Of a stretch of 62,000 bases of DNA, positions 42,930-55,338 are shown piece by piece (the stretch's first letter is position 1; every line of letters starts with the position of its first letter). The notes below the pieces were generated by a model. The model ran no database searches and was not told the origin of the DNA. It saw only the letters and a program-made list of their open reading frames with translations. Source of the stretch: Apostichopus japonicus (taxonomy: Eukaryota; Echinodermata; Holothuroidea; Aspidochirotida; Stichopodidae); the NCBI RefSeq assembly GCF_037975245.1, contig NC_092580.1, positions 13,362,501 to 13,424,500 of the forward strand, read 5' to 3'. The position numbers and the translations under genes were made by a program.

Positions 42930-45460
42930 TGTCAAAACTGTGGGGATCCTTTCTCTCGATATTGTCAAGAAGTTCCTAAATATGGAAATAGAAAGCAATA
43001 AAAGAAAAATGATGAAGAAGAGAAAAGCATCGTTTGGAGAGATTTCACCAGATAGAAATATCTAAGGAATGGGCATATTATGGAACAGATATGTTGTGTG
43101 TGTATACTGTGGATGAAATAGAGGTTATAAATATACGTATATAGGCCTATATGTTTGATACATAGTGTAAAATAATTATGTAAATGACCTTGCTGAATGA
43201 AAAACACTCCTCAGTTCGATGTATGGGATGCGAAAAGAGTGGTTGTGGTTCAGGGTGATTGGGTGGTGAGTTCTTATAAAGAATGAATGATTTTTTTCTT
43301 CTCTATTTAAACTTTGCATATGCCAATTATATAAAAACCACCATTTGTATGCCTCATTGAACACCGCAGTGGCCTATGTACTGACTCACTGTCTTGACTA
43401 TGATTTGACTATCAACTACATGATGCAGTCAATCCAGGGAAGGGTATACTCAGGACTGGACTGTATTGTTTTGCGATGCGTTGCGTTGCGTTGTATTGTT
43501 TTGTATTGTATTGTATCACATTACGCTACAGTCCATAGGATTTTATATAACTGAAAAATACACATCGTAAGCCTCATTTCTTTGCCTACATGGTATACAT
43601 TGTTCGGTATTGAATTACGTTACAAAACATTCCATAAATGTCAAATACATAATATTGTATTACATATATATTAGATGAAATAACATAATCAATGCCAGAT
43701 GTTGATACGTTTATGCAACCATCCAGATGTATTGAGTTCTTTAATATGCCATTCGACATGATATGTAGGGCACCAAAACACAAAAACTGCCACATGACAT
43801 GCGTGCTCATTGTACTATAGCGAAGAAGTCATTCGAAAACAACGCCCTCATTCATAAGAACTCATTCAAACTTATCAGAGTACTTCGGTGTAGCTATATG
43901 GAAACGCTCTATCTGCGCACTGAAATGTGCAGAATGTTTATTTTGTCTTCAAAACAATGACTTGATGAGTCAAAAACAACTTCGTTTACTGTCGATATTT
44001 AATTGTCTTCCAACTGTTACGGGCAAAACAGAGATAGGCTTCAACATTCATTTTCGGTTGTCCGATTTCCAGGAATGTCTCTTAGACTCGCTACACGTAT
44101 TGGCGATTGTTCCGCCAAAGCCCGAAAATGACCATATAAGGAAGCGACTATCGTTTCGGAAGTTATAAGCGTGCGTAGAATGCCAATAATATCATGGTTA
44201 TTGGAGTTAGTGAGCGATAGTTTCTCTTTGAATTGGTTTGTTACATTTTGTTTTCAAGCCTCAAAGAAGTTGTAAAGCTATCTGCATGTATCGATATAGG
44301 GTGAATAAATCCTGGTAATATTTGGTATTCCACAATATATTCCTTTCGGAGATTCGAGAAGTAACGGAACACAACTAACTAAACTTTGAATGCCAGCTAA
44401 ATGCAAATGTACTATAGGGCCTATAGTTATACAACACAAAGCATTATTAAGAAATAACAAAAAACTCCACTGTAGTGTCCATGTTTTAGCTGGCAAGGTT
44501 ACGTTTCGGTATAAAATGTTGCATCTATCGACAATAGAATTAGTCTATATTCACACACATCGTTTGGAAAGAAATGCGTGATATAATCGTAGACATTTAT
44601 GACTTTACGTCAACCATTAGTTTGAATTTGAAATAAAGAGTTAATAACAGCTTTTATAACAACATATATAGAAAATTCTGTCCTACATTGAATTGAGTGT
44701 TAGTAAGTCGTTCCATTTCGAATTTATTTCTATATGTAGGCCTATATATAGTAAGCTAACGGTTAATTATTAACGATCATTCCTTTCGATAGATTCCGAA
44801 AACGTTGTGCTATACCCGTCATGACATATGATACATAGTTGCGTTTCGCTGACATATTACACAAGGTACAAGGTATAGGGTATTATTTCAATTGGGATAA
44901 GTAAGTATATATATATGTGCATATATAAATACATATATATATAAATATATATATAGGCCTATATAAATATATATATATATGTACACATATATATATATAT
45001 ACATATATATATATTTATATAGGCCTATATATATATATATTTTATATATATGATATTTATATGATTTTCCAACTCATTACGATTTTCATTTATATATATT
45101 CATTTGCCTTTGTCGTTTACCTCCATTGCATTAACATAAAGTCTGTTCAAAGTATCTCTTTAGAGATCCGGCTTTAGGAATCACAAATGACTTTCGAGTT
45201 GGTTAGCATCATGTTTGATCTCTAGAGTAAGGCAAAATATGTCACCAAAAACAGAACTAGTATTGTTCGATACAGGTGACAAACGCCTACAGTGGAATTA
45301 CGATCTTCCTTACCGGTTTCGAACCTCTGGACATACAATCAGCGTCCATAGCCTAGTGGTTAGGGTGTCCGCGTACAGAGCGGGAGGCCCGTGGTTCGAA
45401 TCCCGGTGGAGGCTGAAAGTTTTTTCACTGTTCTTGATTTTCCAACTCATTACGATTTTC

Positions 45461-45524
<64 letters not shown>

Positions 45525-45730
45525 TTGCTTCAACTAGTAAATTCTGTGGACGGTCATGTATACAGTGGGTTAGTTGGATTACATAAAGGTATACCATCTC
45601 TGCGTATGAAGGCTACCTTTAAGACCGGATATTGAATCACGATACATACAGTATAAGTAACTTGTGCTGCTTGGAATTAACTTCCAGCAGAATAAAGAAA
45701 CAAAACAGAAAGATCGTGAAGTATACTTAC
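42930..45730. other. Putative first intron and upstream sequence of gene A
   Basis: Contains the 46-base untranslated leader (42975-42930, preceded by a TTTAG acceptor), a short GTATT-type pentanucleotide run near 43480-43520, TA-rich tracts with TAGGCCTA words at 44900-45060, and the dispersed repeat plus SINE at 45101-45465. Open frames at 43962-44168 and 44278-44581 have no recognisable features. Confidence 0.5.
45101..45523 (+). mobile_element. SINE family 1 (most complete copy) with associated 240-bp repeat and (TA)n tail
   Basis: 45101-45343 is the 240-base unit seen inverted at 37119-37365. 45345-45420 is tRNA-like (A-box TAGCCTAGTGGTTAGGGTG; B-box GGTTCGAATCCC), followed by the 3' body ending in ACTCATTACGATTTTCA and a TA tail to about 45523. 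Another 3' body lies just upstream at 45062-45095, so two copies are in tandem around the unit. Confidence 0.82.
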
Positions 45731-45785
45731 ATTATTGATTCATATCATCCTATAGGGCACATAAGTCCATACAAACTATATATAG
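45731..45785 (-). promoter_or_regulatory. Probable core promoter and short first exon of gene A
   Basis: Minus-strand CTATATATA (45777-45785) is followed by a GTAAGT donor (exon end 45731). The surrounding 400 bases (about 45585-46060) are similar to the segment upstream of gene B (33707-34100). If used, the first exon joins the acceptor at 42975 across a 2.7-kb intron. This is an inference from paralogue conservation. Confidence 0.5.
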
Positions 45786-46192
45786 TCCAATGCAAATAAT
45801 AATATCTTATCACACTAGCGAGGCCACTAGTTTTGAACCGTTATATAGTCCAGCGTAGTAGTAACTACTTGAAATAAGCGTCCAGACTTTGACATTATTA
45901 CCCGCCAACGGTTTCACTGAGTGACCTCCTCGGAAAACCAAACTATAGTCATTGGTTCCGGATGTTTGCAGGCGACTATAGTGGGAGTTTATTTCTTTGA
46001 ATTTGTTTGGTCCTTATCACTTTAGTCAGAGTTGCCTCGTATACTTCCTTCCTCACGTCATTGTACTAAATATTGTTCGAAATGTACAGTGATGCCTAAG
46101 CTCTTTCACAACATGGTATAGTTATAGGCTATATAACTGACCTGGCTAAATGACCCAAAAGCCTAAAATGAAAGATAAAGTCCTTGTTGACT

Positions 46193-46233
<41 letters not shown>

Positions 46234-46247
46234 GGAAGTATTGTATA

Positions 46248-47491
46248 CAGGGCCGGATTTAGACATGTGGAGGCCCGTGGGCAACCTTCAATGGTGGAGG
46301 CCCCCCCCTCCAGTGATCGCCGTCCTGGGGGAGGTGTGTAAGGGGAGGGGTATTGGATTTTTTCCAATAATTAAGGGTTCTTGTATGCGAAATGGTGCAG
46401 TATTTTGCGATTTCTGAAGTAAATTTTGTGATTTCTGAAGAGTTTTCATTACGGTATATATGTAGGCCTATTTGCCTGCAAAATTTTCAGTACAAGTAAA
46501 AAGGTTGCTACAACCTCTCTCACTCTCAGTACGAACGAGCAATCATGATCAATCATATAAACATGGATATAATACTTACAGTACGTATATTTACAGACCA
46601 GGCAGTTTTCGAGACTTGACCCTTGCAAAATCTTGGATCAATTTGTCGAAGTCAGTCTCTCTGAGAATGTCATATTCAATACTCATCAAGGTCAGATGAC
46701 TGAGCCTATCATGACCCATTGCAGTACGGAGTCTGTTCTTAATGAACTTCAGTTTACTGAACGAACGTTCTCCAGAACAGTTTGTGACCATGAGCACCAA
46801 GTACATCCGTAGCATTATCTCGACATTTGGAAATGTATCCGCAACGTGTTTGTCCATCAACAGTTTATAAAGGAACTATTCTCTCCCCATCTTATCATCT
46901 TCAGGAAAATGAGTAAAGAAGGCTGCAAACTGCACAAGTTCAACACCAAGTGATTGATCTAGATCATCCTTGTACTCAGAAACTAATTTTGCTGCAGCTG
47001 CTTCGATTTCATTACAGTCCAGTGAGAAGACAGTTGTTTCATCATTGCACATGAAAAGAATCAATTAGCAATACCTGTCTGAAACCTAGCGGGAGGTGAT
47101 GACAGGCGCACTGTCAGGGTGTACTGAAATGTTTCAACCAAAACCATTAACCTAGTTCTAAAGAAAATAGTCGTTGAGATTGATGACTTTGGATATTAGG
47201 CCAATCATGTTTGTCTGCCGACGTGTGATTTGCAATAACGGGAAAACAACCACTTAGCTGTTTCTACCATTCACAAAGAGATACAATTAAAATTGAATAT
47301 GACTTCAAGCGTATGCATGGCGTAAGCCGCGCGCAATATGATTTTGATTGATGATATTTGTCAGCCTACGTTTAATTTTTTTCTTCAAATTTCCCTTTAT
47401 ATATATATTTTTTCATGAAGTATGTGGAGGCCCCTTGTTGTGGAGGCCCGTGGGCAGCTGCCCACGTTGCCCATTGCTAAATCCGGCCCTG
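46248..47491 (-). mobile_element. hAT transposon, 1.24 kb, with a broken transposase C-terminus
   Basis: Ends CAGGGCCGGATTTAG and CTAAATCCGGCCCTG are inverse complements. The flanking 8-mers ATTGTATA (46240-46247) and ATTGTGTA (47492-47499) form a target duplication with one mismatch. The minus-strand frame 46860-46591 shows the hAT C-terminal dimerisation signature, with NCSGERSFSKLKFIKNRLR and the following L-x-x-L-x-x-L-x-S-I-E-Y. An upstream frame (47064-46876) may be the preceding part, separated by a stop and frameshift. The DNA-binding domain and catalytic core are absent. It is not autonomous. Confidence 0.93.
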
Positions 47492-48641
47492 ATTGTGTAG
47501 CCGTCCCGTACATGATGTAGATGTCCCGAATGACACATTCAGTGTCTCGGTGATTTTGAACACGGCTTTCTGACAAATGTTCGGAGAAAAAAAAATGTGA
47601 ATATGATGATACGGTGAATATGATGATACTATGACGGTGGACGGTGAAGGGGGGATAGTAGTAGTAGTAAGTTGAGTCTCGTCTATCCGACATGCTCAGT
47701 GATTAACCTCCGCCACGTATCACGATCTTGTGCAAGGTGTATAGGTCCTTTGCTAAATATACATTGTTATGCATTGTTATTAGGGATACCCCTTATCATG
47801 TAGGTGTGTGAAGGGCGAATGTAACACACCCATGCATGTTTACAGGACCTGCGATAAAGAGCTGTTTAGATCACCACGCCACTATATGTAACTGTGGACT
47901 AAAACTTAACAGTGTTATCGATATATCTACACATAAAGAAGACCACAATGGAAGTCCGTGCACAACTGCAGGCAAAATACTTGTCACCTTAACAATGTAA
48001 GTAACGACGATAAACAATCAGTTTCTCATCTCTTTCTTACTGAAACGTTACTAAGGTGCCGTATAAAGATATGTTAAGATCTTTATCTGCAATTTTGCTG
48101 CAAATCAACATTTTGCTATAAAAAAAAATTGGAATGATGAAACGAGCGTCATGTAACCATTTTGTTGCAAAATGTTGAAATGATGACATTTTGATGTTAT
48201 AAATCGTAATCCGATTCGTCATTTTGTCGTAAACTGTTAAATCGATGACATATATCATTCGATCATATATAGGCGATCGATTGATCAAGTTGCTGCAAAT
48301 TGTTAAATAGATGATAGATGATTGATAAATAACCGTGTTGTCATTTTGCAGTGAACTGATAAGTTTCCTACTAACCGGATTCAAGGATTTAGGACAACTT
48401 ATTACACACTTGCGATATTCTAAAGAAAGTATTCGTGACCTGCTGATATCGAGGTGCATATATAAGCTAGTATTTGTGTTCTATATAAATATATCAACCG
48501 CGCGGCGCGGATGGAAAGACTGACTGTCAATTAGGAACATATCAAATGATATTTTTTGGCTAGAATAGGATACGGATAACTAGTGGGCGCCAGGGTTACT
48601 ACCAACCGAGCTAGCCTGCCCTTATAGTTGGTGGCGATCCT
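47492..48641. other. Intergenic spacer
   Basis: No coding signal. Contains several near-repeats of CATTTTG(C/T)TG and GTAAACTGTTAAAT around 48110-48360, which look like a degenerate local repeat. Otherwise unremarkable. Confidence 0.45.
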
Positions 48642-50534
48642 ATGGCAAGCCGTTTTAACATTTACCTCTCTATTCTACTTAAGTAGAATTAATTCCACTT
48701 AAGTAGAATACAATTAAGCTTAAGTGAAATGAATTGCACTTAAGTAGAATACAATTAAGCTTAAGTAAAATGAATTGCACTTAAGTAGAATTGCATTTTA
48801 CTTAAGTTTAATTGTATTCCACTTAAGTAAAATTACCACTTTCTTTTAAGCTTAAGTTAAATTCAATTTCACTTAAGCTTAATTGTATTCTACTTAAGTA
48901 AAATACAATTCTACTTAAGTAAAATTTAATTTAGCTTAAGTAAAAGTGTCATTCTTTTTCACTTAAGCTAAATGCATTTTACTTAAGTAAAATTGTAGTT
49001 TACTTAAGTAGAATACAATTAGGCTTAAGTGAAATTGAATTTAACTTAAGCTAAATTGTATTCTACTTAAGTAGAATTGTATTTTACTTAAGTAGAATAC
49101 AATTGCATTTTACTTAAGTAAAATTCAATTCTACTTAAGTAAAATACAATTTAGCTTAAGTGGAATTGAAGGATATGGCAAGCCGTTATAATTTTTACCT
49201 CGTGCGGAGAAGTGGTTGGTCTGGGGGCAATGTTTACATGCATGGTACCATGCCTTGTGATACTTCTACTACTAGTACCACTGATTGGTGGTATGTCGTG
49301 TTGTAGTCGTTCCCTTGCCCTCAAAGTGCTTTTCCAACTGCATCAGCAACAATTTGCAACGATTTATTGTCTGGCTGCATTTACCAAATGTCTAACGTTC
49401 AGACTCAGTGATAAACATAGCTTTGCTTCATTTGCTAAGTATGGTGTTATGTTCGTATATACACAACGAAAGCTGGATAAGTATCGCAGAATGGGGGAAT
49501 GTCCGCAAATGGTTACGTAACTAGTACGTCTTGAACGTAACTCTATAGGTCTCGCATCACAATTAATTGTTCCATTGACTTACACACTAAACTCATCACT
49601 TCCAAGACCTGCCAAAGCATAGATAGAAGTTTTTATCTGGTATATCCTACCCACCACATGATAACTGTGACTTTGGCCTATCATGGCACTTGCAAACTTC
49701 CATATCATGACCGTTTAGATTATGAGCTAGAAGAGGAACAAGTTTATCACACTGAACCCTTCCATATGCTCGTTCGGAGTAATATCAACATTTAACCAAA
49801 GATTTTTAAAATGGTTTATATCACCTTCTTTCCTCCCTATTTTCACACCATCTGTACTTAAAATTATGCTCTTTCATATAAGGCAGAAAAAACGATGACA
49901 GTAAATGATAACATGCTTAAGGAAGCTTTACGTTAGGTACTTTTACCTCTTTTCTGACAATGGTAAACCTATTGAGCGGATGAACACGTGGTGAGGTACC
50001 TAAAATAGTATACAGAGTCGGACTTCGCGGCAAGTACAGTGACGCAATGAGTAGCATACACTGATTGACCAATCACATTTTACTTAAGCTAAATTGCATT
50101 TTACTTAAGTGAAATAGATTGACCAATCACATTTCACTTAAGCGTAATTCTATTTCACTTAAGTAAAATGCAATTTAGCTTAAGTGAAATTGAAAAGCCA
50201 TTTTGCTTAAGTAGAATAGCATTTTACTTAAGTAGAATTGAATTTTACTTAAGCAGAATTGCATTTTACTTAAGTAGAATTGAATTTTACTTAAGCAGAA
50301 TTGTATTTTACTTAAGTAGAATTGTATTTTACTTAAGTAAAGTACGATGTAGACAAAAACCGTTTGAACTTAAGCTAATATGAATTCCACTTTAGTGGAA
50401 TACAATTAAGCTTAAGTAAAATGCAATTCTACTTAAGTGCAATTCATTTCACTTAAGCTTAATTGTATTCTACTTAAGTGGAATTAATTCTACTTAAGTA
50501 GAATAGAGAGGTAAATGTTAAAACGGCTTGCCAT
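48642..50534. mobile_element. Foldback-like element with long inverted arms of ACTTAAGT repeats
   Basis: Left and right ends are inverse complements over at least 100 bases, starting ATGGCAAGCCGTTTTAACAT. The left arm (to about 49170) and right arm (from about 50080) consist of dozens of units of roughly 18-22 bases, each centred on ACTTAAGT or GCTTAAGT and joined by AGAATT/AAATGC/GAATTG-type linkers. An extra internal copy of the end word lies at 49175-49200. The 900-base core has one 102-codon frame (49212-49520) without recognisable domains. The flanks show an imperfect 8-9 bp duplication (GCGATCCT and ACGATCCCT). The design resembles sea urchin TU-type and Drosophila FB foldback elements. 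Confidence 0.8.
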
Positions 50535-50747
50535 ACGATCCCTGTGTAGCCAATACTTTGCTGGTAGCGCCAGCCAGAATCCACAGCATCTTGCACTCTG
50601 TGTGACCAGGAATCAAGCAATGTATCTACATTTCAGGCGGATGTACACTACCGTATGAGCTTGGTATATGGTTCCCTGAAGGCTGGAAAGGGTGGCGTTG
50701 TACAATGTCATTAATGTGATTCACCTTTCCTATTATTTTCAGATATA

Positions 50748-53700
50748 ATGGCTATGAAAATTACTCTTGCGTCTTCTCTGGTTTCTAGCCTGCTACCATT
50801 TGGAATTCTTCTTTCAATTCTTTTAATCTACAACATCTCCTTCGTGAAGAACGAAAACCCGGCTCAGCCCTCTTTTCGGGCTATCCGAAATGGATTTCAA
50901 GACATTTTAAACGCCGATCCCGAGGAAGGAAAAAAAGAGGGCGCTACGGAAAGCAAAATCCAACAACAGGGTGCGGTTTCTTTCTATTGATCCTCAAATG
51001 ATACCTGATGTGTTCACGGATGACGACAGTAAGGGATGGGGGTGGGGGTATATATAATGAGGATGTATCTTAATTCTCCACAATATTTCTGTAAGACAGC
51101 GCAACATTCTTTCCCCTTCCCTAAACCTTTCTTCACCCAATCTCGGCACAAACCACATACTGTTCGTATAACGTATAAGGTTTTTTAAAAAGATCATCCG
51201 AAAAATGATGAAAATTAGTGCAGGTACTAGTATCGATCCCTTGACGTCAACATTGATGGGCGGGGGGGGCGGGTGGGAGTGGGGAGGGGGCGTCAGCGTC
51301 AGTTGTATGTCCCCGGACTTCCAGACAAAGCTATGGTAACCTAAGGCTAGGCTAACTTAATTCTGATATACCTAAACTATAAGCGTGCCCTAATATGCAA
51401 AGTAATTGTTTGGAATAGTAACGGCCTGCTGTGTTTGTGATTGCGTTTGCGGTCAGGTACAGTATCTTCTGATATGCAATACAACTGGACGCGGAACGAA
51501 GAGTTGACTTGGCCCGGTGCGTTGTTGTCTAATTGGTTTTGTCTTCTGTATGTAATGTCGTCTATTTTCATCTGAGTTGAATAAATCGTCCGCAAACAGT
51601 CCATGATTGTACCTAAAGTGGATGAACTGACTAGTTACAGCCGTTTATTATTCGTTCCTTGCAGATAACTGTATCTTAAACAGAAAGTTCATGCCCAATG
51701 GGAGCATGCCATTGATACTACTCCTCAGTATCCCTGGTTCTGGTAACACGTGGGTCAGGTATTTACTCGAGAGAGCGTCAGGCATTTACACCGGAAGTAT
51801 CTACCATGGCGTAGGCACGGGTGACGATGGTAAGTTTTTAAAATCTCCTCTTCATTTCACTGTTATTTGATTTTACATTTTGGGACACATTCTTTGGGGC
51901 CTTAATTTGTGTGGCCCAGTATTTTTGGGACCACATTTTCTGGGGGGGGGTGCAGTTTTTGGGGGCATATATATATTTGAGCTACTTTGTTTGGGCCAAA
52001 TATTTTTGGACCATTTAGGTGCACAATTTTATCGGGCCCAAGATAATGGGACAGGGGCAAAAGTTTTAAATTTGCAATAACTCTACCACCTTAGATCAGA
52101 TTGTATCCAAAATTTGGCATACAGTTGTTTATTAATAGCTGGTACAGGTGGTGAAAAATATGATGATATTGGGTGATGATATGCAAGACATTGATATTCT
52201 AGTAAGCAAGGAACCATAGTGCCCGGTGTGCTCTGGTTGATTTCGGAGGCAAGAGGAAAACATATGCCGGGAAACAGTTCATATACATAGTGTATATAAC
52301 CATCGCGAATAAATTAATTATTTCCCTCAATTGTTTGTGAAATGGAGAACCGGGATACCAAATTATGAGATTTTTTTATGTTGGGAAATGCACCAAATAT
52401 ACAGGATAAACGAAGTCATAAAAGTTGAATGTTTTTTTTTCTACTCAGACTTGTCTTGCTTTTCTGACGCGCTCACCGATTGGTGGGCTGTGCATGTGCT
52501 CAACTCAATTAGTCCAAATCACTTTCATTGATCAGCCTTTTGGCATTTAAAAGCTCATTTCCACAAAGAAGCGGTGTAGAAATAAATAAAACACGTGACA
52601 TCTGCTTCACGGATGGATGGTCTGTATCAGACTACATTATATAATTATAAATGTTATGCTTAGTTATCCTTTCAAACAATATTAATCATAATAGTCTTTT
52701 CTTAATTTTTTCAAACCTCAGATAACGCCATCTTTCGAGCGAGTGAAGTTTGTTCAAAGACGACACTAGTTGTTAAAGCCCACTCGCCCAATGTGAAGCA
52801 ATGTGATATCGACGGAGCAATCATGCTTGTACGGAATCCTTATGGTGCCATTTTAGCGGAATTCAATAGACAGATCAGTGATAAGACTAGCAACGCACCT
52901 ATATCCGCTTTTAAAAGCGAAGGTAAGTTGAAAACGCTTTTCTTTTTCTTTACTGTTTTTAAAAGTTAAGAAGGAAATTTGAAGCTTAAAATATGTTCAT
53001 TTTGCAGATTGTTACAATTTGCCATAAGCCTGGATCACCGTTTAGTTTCATTTTAACTTTTGTTCGTTATTATTTCCACAATAATCCAAGTAAGTCTTTT
53101 CATAAGCAGGAATAACGAATTAGCCCCAATTAAATATGCGTGGATTACTCACCGAAGCAACGTGTGAGCCATGAATAACAAGACACTATATTTTACGTGA
53201 ACAATGCATTAATTCGTCCAGGGGGTATGGGTAAGGGGGTAGGGGGAACGCGCCCCACTTTTTCCCAGTCTGTACATGGTATTTTTAAAATGGCATCCCA
53301 TATCTTTTTGTAGCACGGTTAACAATAAACAATCTCAATAAATAAAAAATCAATGTTGCAGTTCATTCTGCCAGCATATTATTCTATACTACACCTGGTC
53401 CGTCAGTTTAATCCTGGTATGTTGCAACATTTCAAACGTCCCAGACCCGATGACTTGGATTTAACCGTGGTTGCTATAGACATTTTGCTCAAAGATATGA
53501 ACACAGGAAGAACTTTTTTGGAAAGTTATAAATTATGGATGGACAGAAGTACAGATGTGCACCATAACAGTATTGTTAGCATACTAACACATCACATTAT
53601 ATTTAAGTGATATGGCCGGTGTGTATCGGATTAAAGCATAACGGTTGGTGGTTGTGGAATGAGAAAGTGCCACTCTGATGTTGTGCCCCCCCAACCAACT

Positions 53701-54264
53701 TTTGGGAAGCTTCCTACCCCCTGGATTCGTCCCTTAACCTCATCAATAATCATTATCCAAAAAGATCAAGTCTACCTTGGACAATACTTCATTTTTTATT
53801 TTTTATGGGAAAGCTTTTTTTTCTTCAAAACTGCGGTTAACGTTTACCAAAAAAATGTTAAGATGGTTTGATCTTACAAAAGATTTGTTCCGTTTTTCTT
53901 TCTCTTAGCATGGAAAAACTTTACAATAAGGGCATCGTCGAGATGGTCAAAGCAAATAGGAACACATCTCAAGATAATTCCCCATCGAATGATACTGTAC
54001 TACGAACACTTAGTGCAAGATACGAACTTTGAACTTCACCGGATGTTAGAATTTTTGAAAGTGACTCCTGACGAAAACAGAATACGGTGTTTACTTGAAA
54101 ACGCAACCGGGAGTTTTAAAAGAAAACACAGAAACGGTGACTTTAATCCTTACTCATCGGAGATGAATGTTACCATCGACAGTGAGATATTAAAGTTAAG
54201 AAAGATCATGAAAGAATATGGCTATATTTTACCACCGTACGAATCTTATATGACTTTAAAGTAG
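50748..54264 (+). CDS. WSCD-like membrane sulfotransferase (sialate O-sulfotransferase type)
   Basis: Four exons: 50748-50970 (coding part; exon begins 50743 after a TTTTCAG acceptor), 51665-51829, 52722-52922 and 53909-54264 (stop included). Coding lengths 223, 165, 201 and 356 hold phase 1 and give 314 residues. Residues about 8-33 are a single membrane anchor, as in type II Golgi enzymes. The PAPS 5'-phosphosulfate loop is IPGSGNTWVRYLLE (residues 97-110), a VVKAHSP strand follows at 146-152, and the 3'-phosphate site is LVRNPYGAILAEFNR (165-179). The C-terminal part (YYEHLVQDTNFELHRMLEFL) also fits the family. Vertebrate WSCD1/2 carry WSC domains before this domain; none is present here. 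The first donor (GTGCGG) is weak. It probably transfers sulfate from PAPS to a glycan; sialic acid as substrate is inferred from WSCD family reports. No promoter was identified. Confidence 0.85.
51850..52080 (+). repeat. Low-complexity TTTGGG(A/G)CC-type stretch in intron 2 of the sulfotransferase gene
   Basis: Words like TTTTGGGACAC, TTTGGGGCC and TTTTGGACCA recur about every 20-25 bases. The resulting open frame has no conserved features. It looks like a decayed short tandem repeat. Confidence 0.5.
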
Positions 54265-54304
54265 CCGTTTGCGGTCACAGATGCATGGTTGCACGTACAT
54301 TTCT

Positions 54305-54385
54305 AATTTACATATTAATTTACATATTTACATATTAATTTACATATTTACATATTAATTTACATATTTACATATTAATTTAAAT
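54305..54385. repeat. 20-bp tandem repeat just 3' of the sulfotransferase gene
   Basis: About four copies of ACATATTAATTTACATATTT. It lies about 40 bases after the stop codon and so probably in the 3' untranslated region. Confidence 0.9.
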
Positions 54386-54838
54386 ATGTACAATCTGAGC
54401 GACAAAGCAGTGTGACAACCTTATAGCGTATTTTATGTGATAATGATACTACGCTGGGTTTCGAAACTATTCAACGGAATTGTTGCTTTTGTAAATTGTT
54501 GCTTGTAAATAATGTGGTTATACAGGGGCGATGTCCTAACCGTGTCACGAGTTATGGTTATGATTGCATGCATGCTGGGCAGAGGCATATATAAGCATAT
54601 TACCCTTACAGATATGTCAACTTTGGCCGACGTTACTGTGTTGGTCGCAAAGCATATTAAGTTCTCTAATAAGACAATATGCTTTCAGAACGACCGTAGA
54701 TAAATGGCGGTTGGTGACCGTATGTAATTGGTTTTTGGAGACTGTAGGTAATTGGTGTTTCGTGACCGTATAAATTTCTCTGTGGTTTATACTAGATGAC
54801 TTTCGCTTTGGTAGCAGTTTGTGAATGTATTCTACAGT

Positions 54839-55338
54839 CAGGGATGTGCCCACGCTGGGCGGCACTGGGCGGCCCCGCCCAGCACTAAAAAATACCGGCC
54901 AGAACTGTCTTAAAAATCGTGAATCCTGCCCAGCACTATTTTCATCTAAAATCCCGACATTCCTAACAATATATTCAACATAAATTGGGCCTAGCCTATG
55001 CCAAAATCATACAGACTAATAATGCATCAGTTACGCATGCGAGAAACATTACTTACGGCTCTCAATCGGTCCCTTGTAAAATCTCTTTGAAACAAACTAA
55101 TAACTTTTACCAGGTAGGCTACGTAATATATTTCACACAAAAAAAATTAAAATTGTTACCAACACTAGTACTTGTGTATGTGCTTGAAAAGCTACACAAG
55201 TGCCAGCATTTTGCATCTGAGCACCTTCAAAAACCGAAAAATTTCTCAAAGGCGAGGGGGACCCCCTCCCCCTTAGACCCCTCCCCCAGGACGGCGTTCA
55301 GCATACCCGGCACTCAGGAAATCCTGGGCACATCCCTG
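54839..55338. mobile_element. Non-autonomous hAT-like element, 500 bp
   Basis: Begins CAGGGATGTGCCCA and ends with the near-inverse CTGGGCACATCCCTG. A direct repeat TACAGT touches both ends (54833-54838 and 55339-55344), shorter than the usual 8 bp. The 3' subterminal part contains CCCTTAGACCCCTCCCCCAG and GGACGGCG, shared with two other elements of the window. It has no coding capacity. Confidence 0.8.

Noticed and set aside
43962-44168. 68-codon plus-strand frame with mixed composition
   Set aside because: No splice sites, domain or neighbour support. It lies in the putative first intron of gene A.
50168-50383. Repetitive open frame with SRIxFYLSRI units
   Set aside because: It is a translation of the ACTTAAGT repeats in the right arm of the foldback element.
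53353-53610. 85-codon open frame in the last intron of the sulfotransferase gene
   Set aside because: An acceptor-like TTGCAG precedes it, but in the gene's phase it meets a stop at once. Skipping it gives an intact enzyme. No domain recognised.
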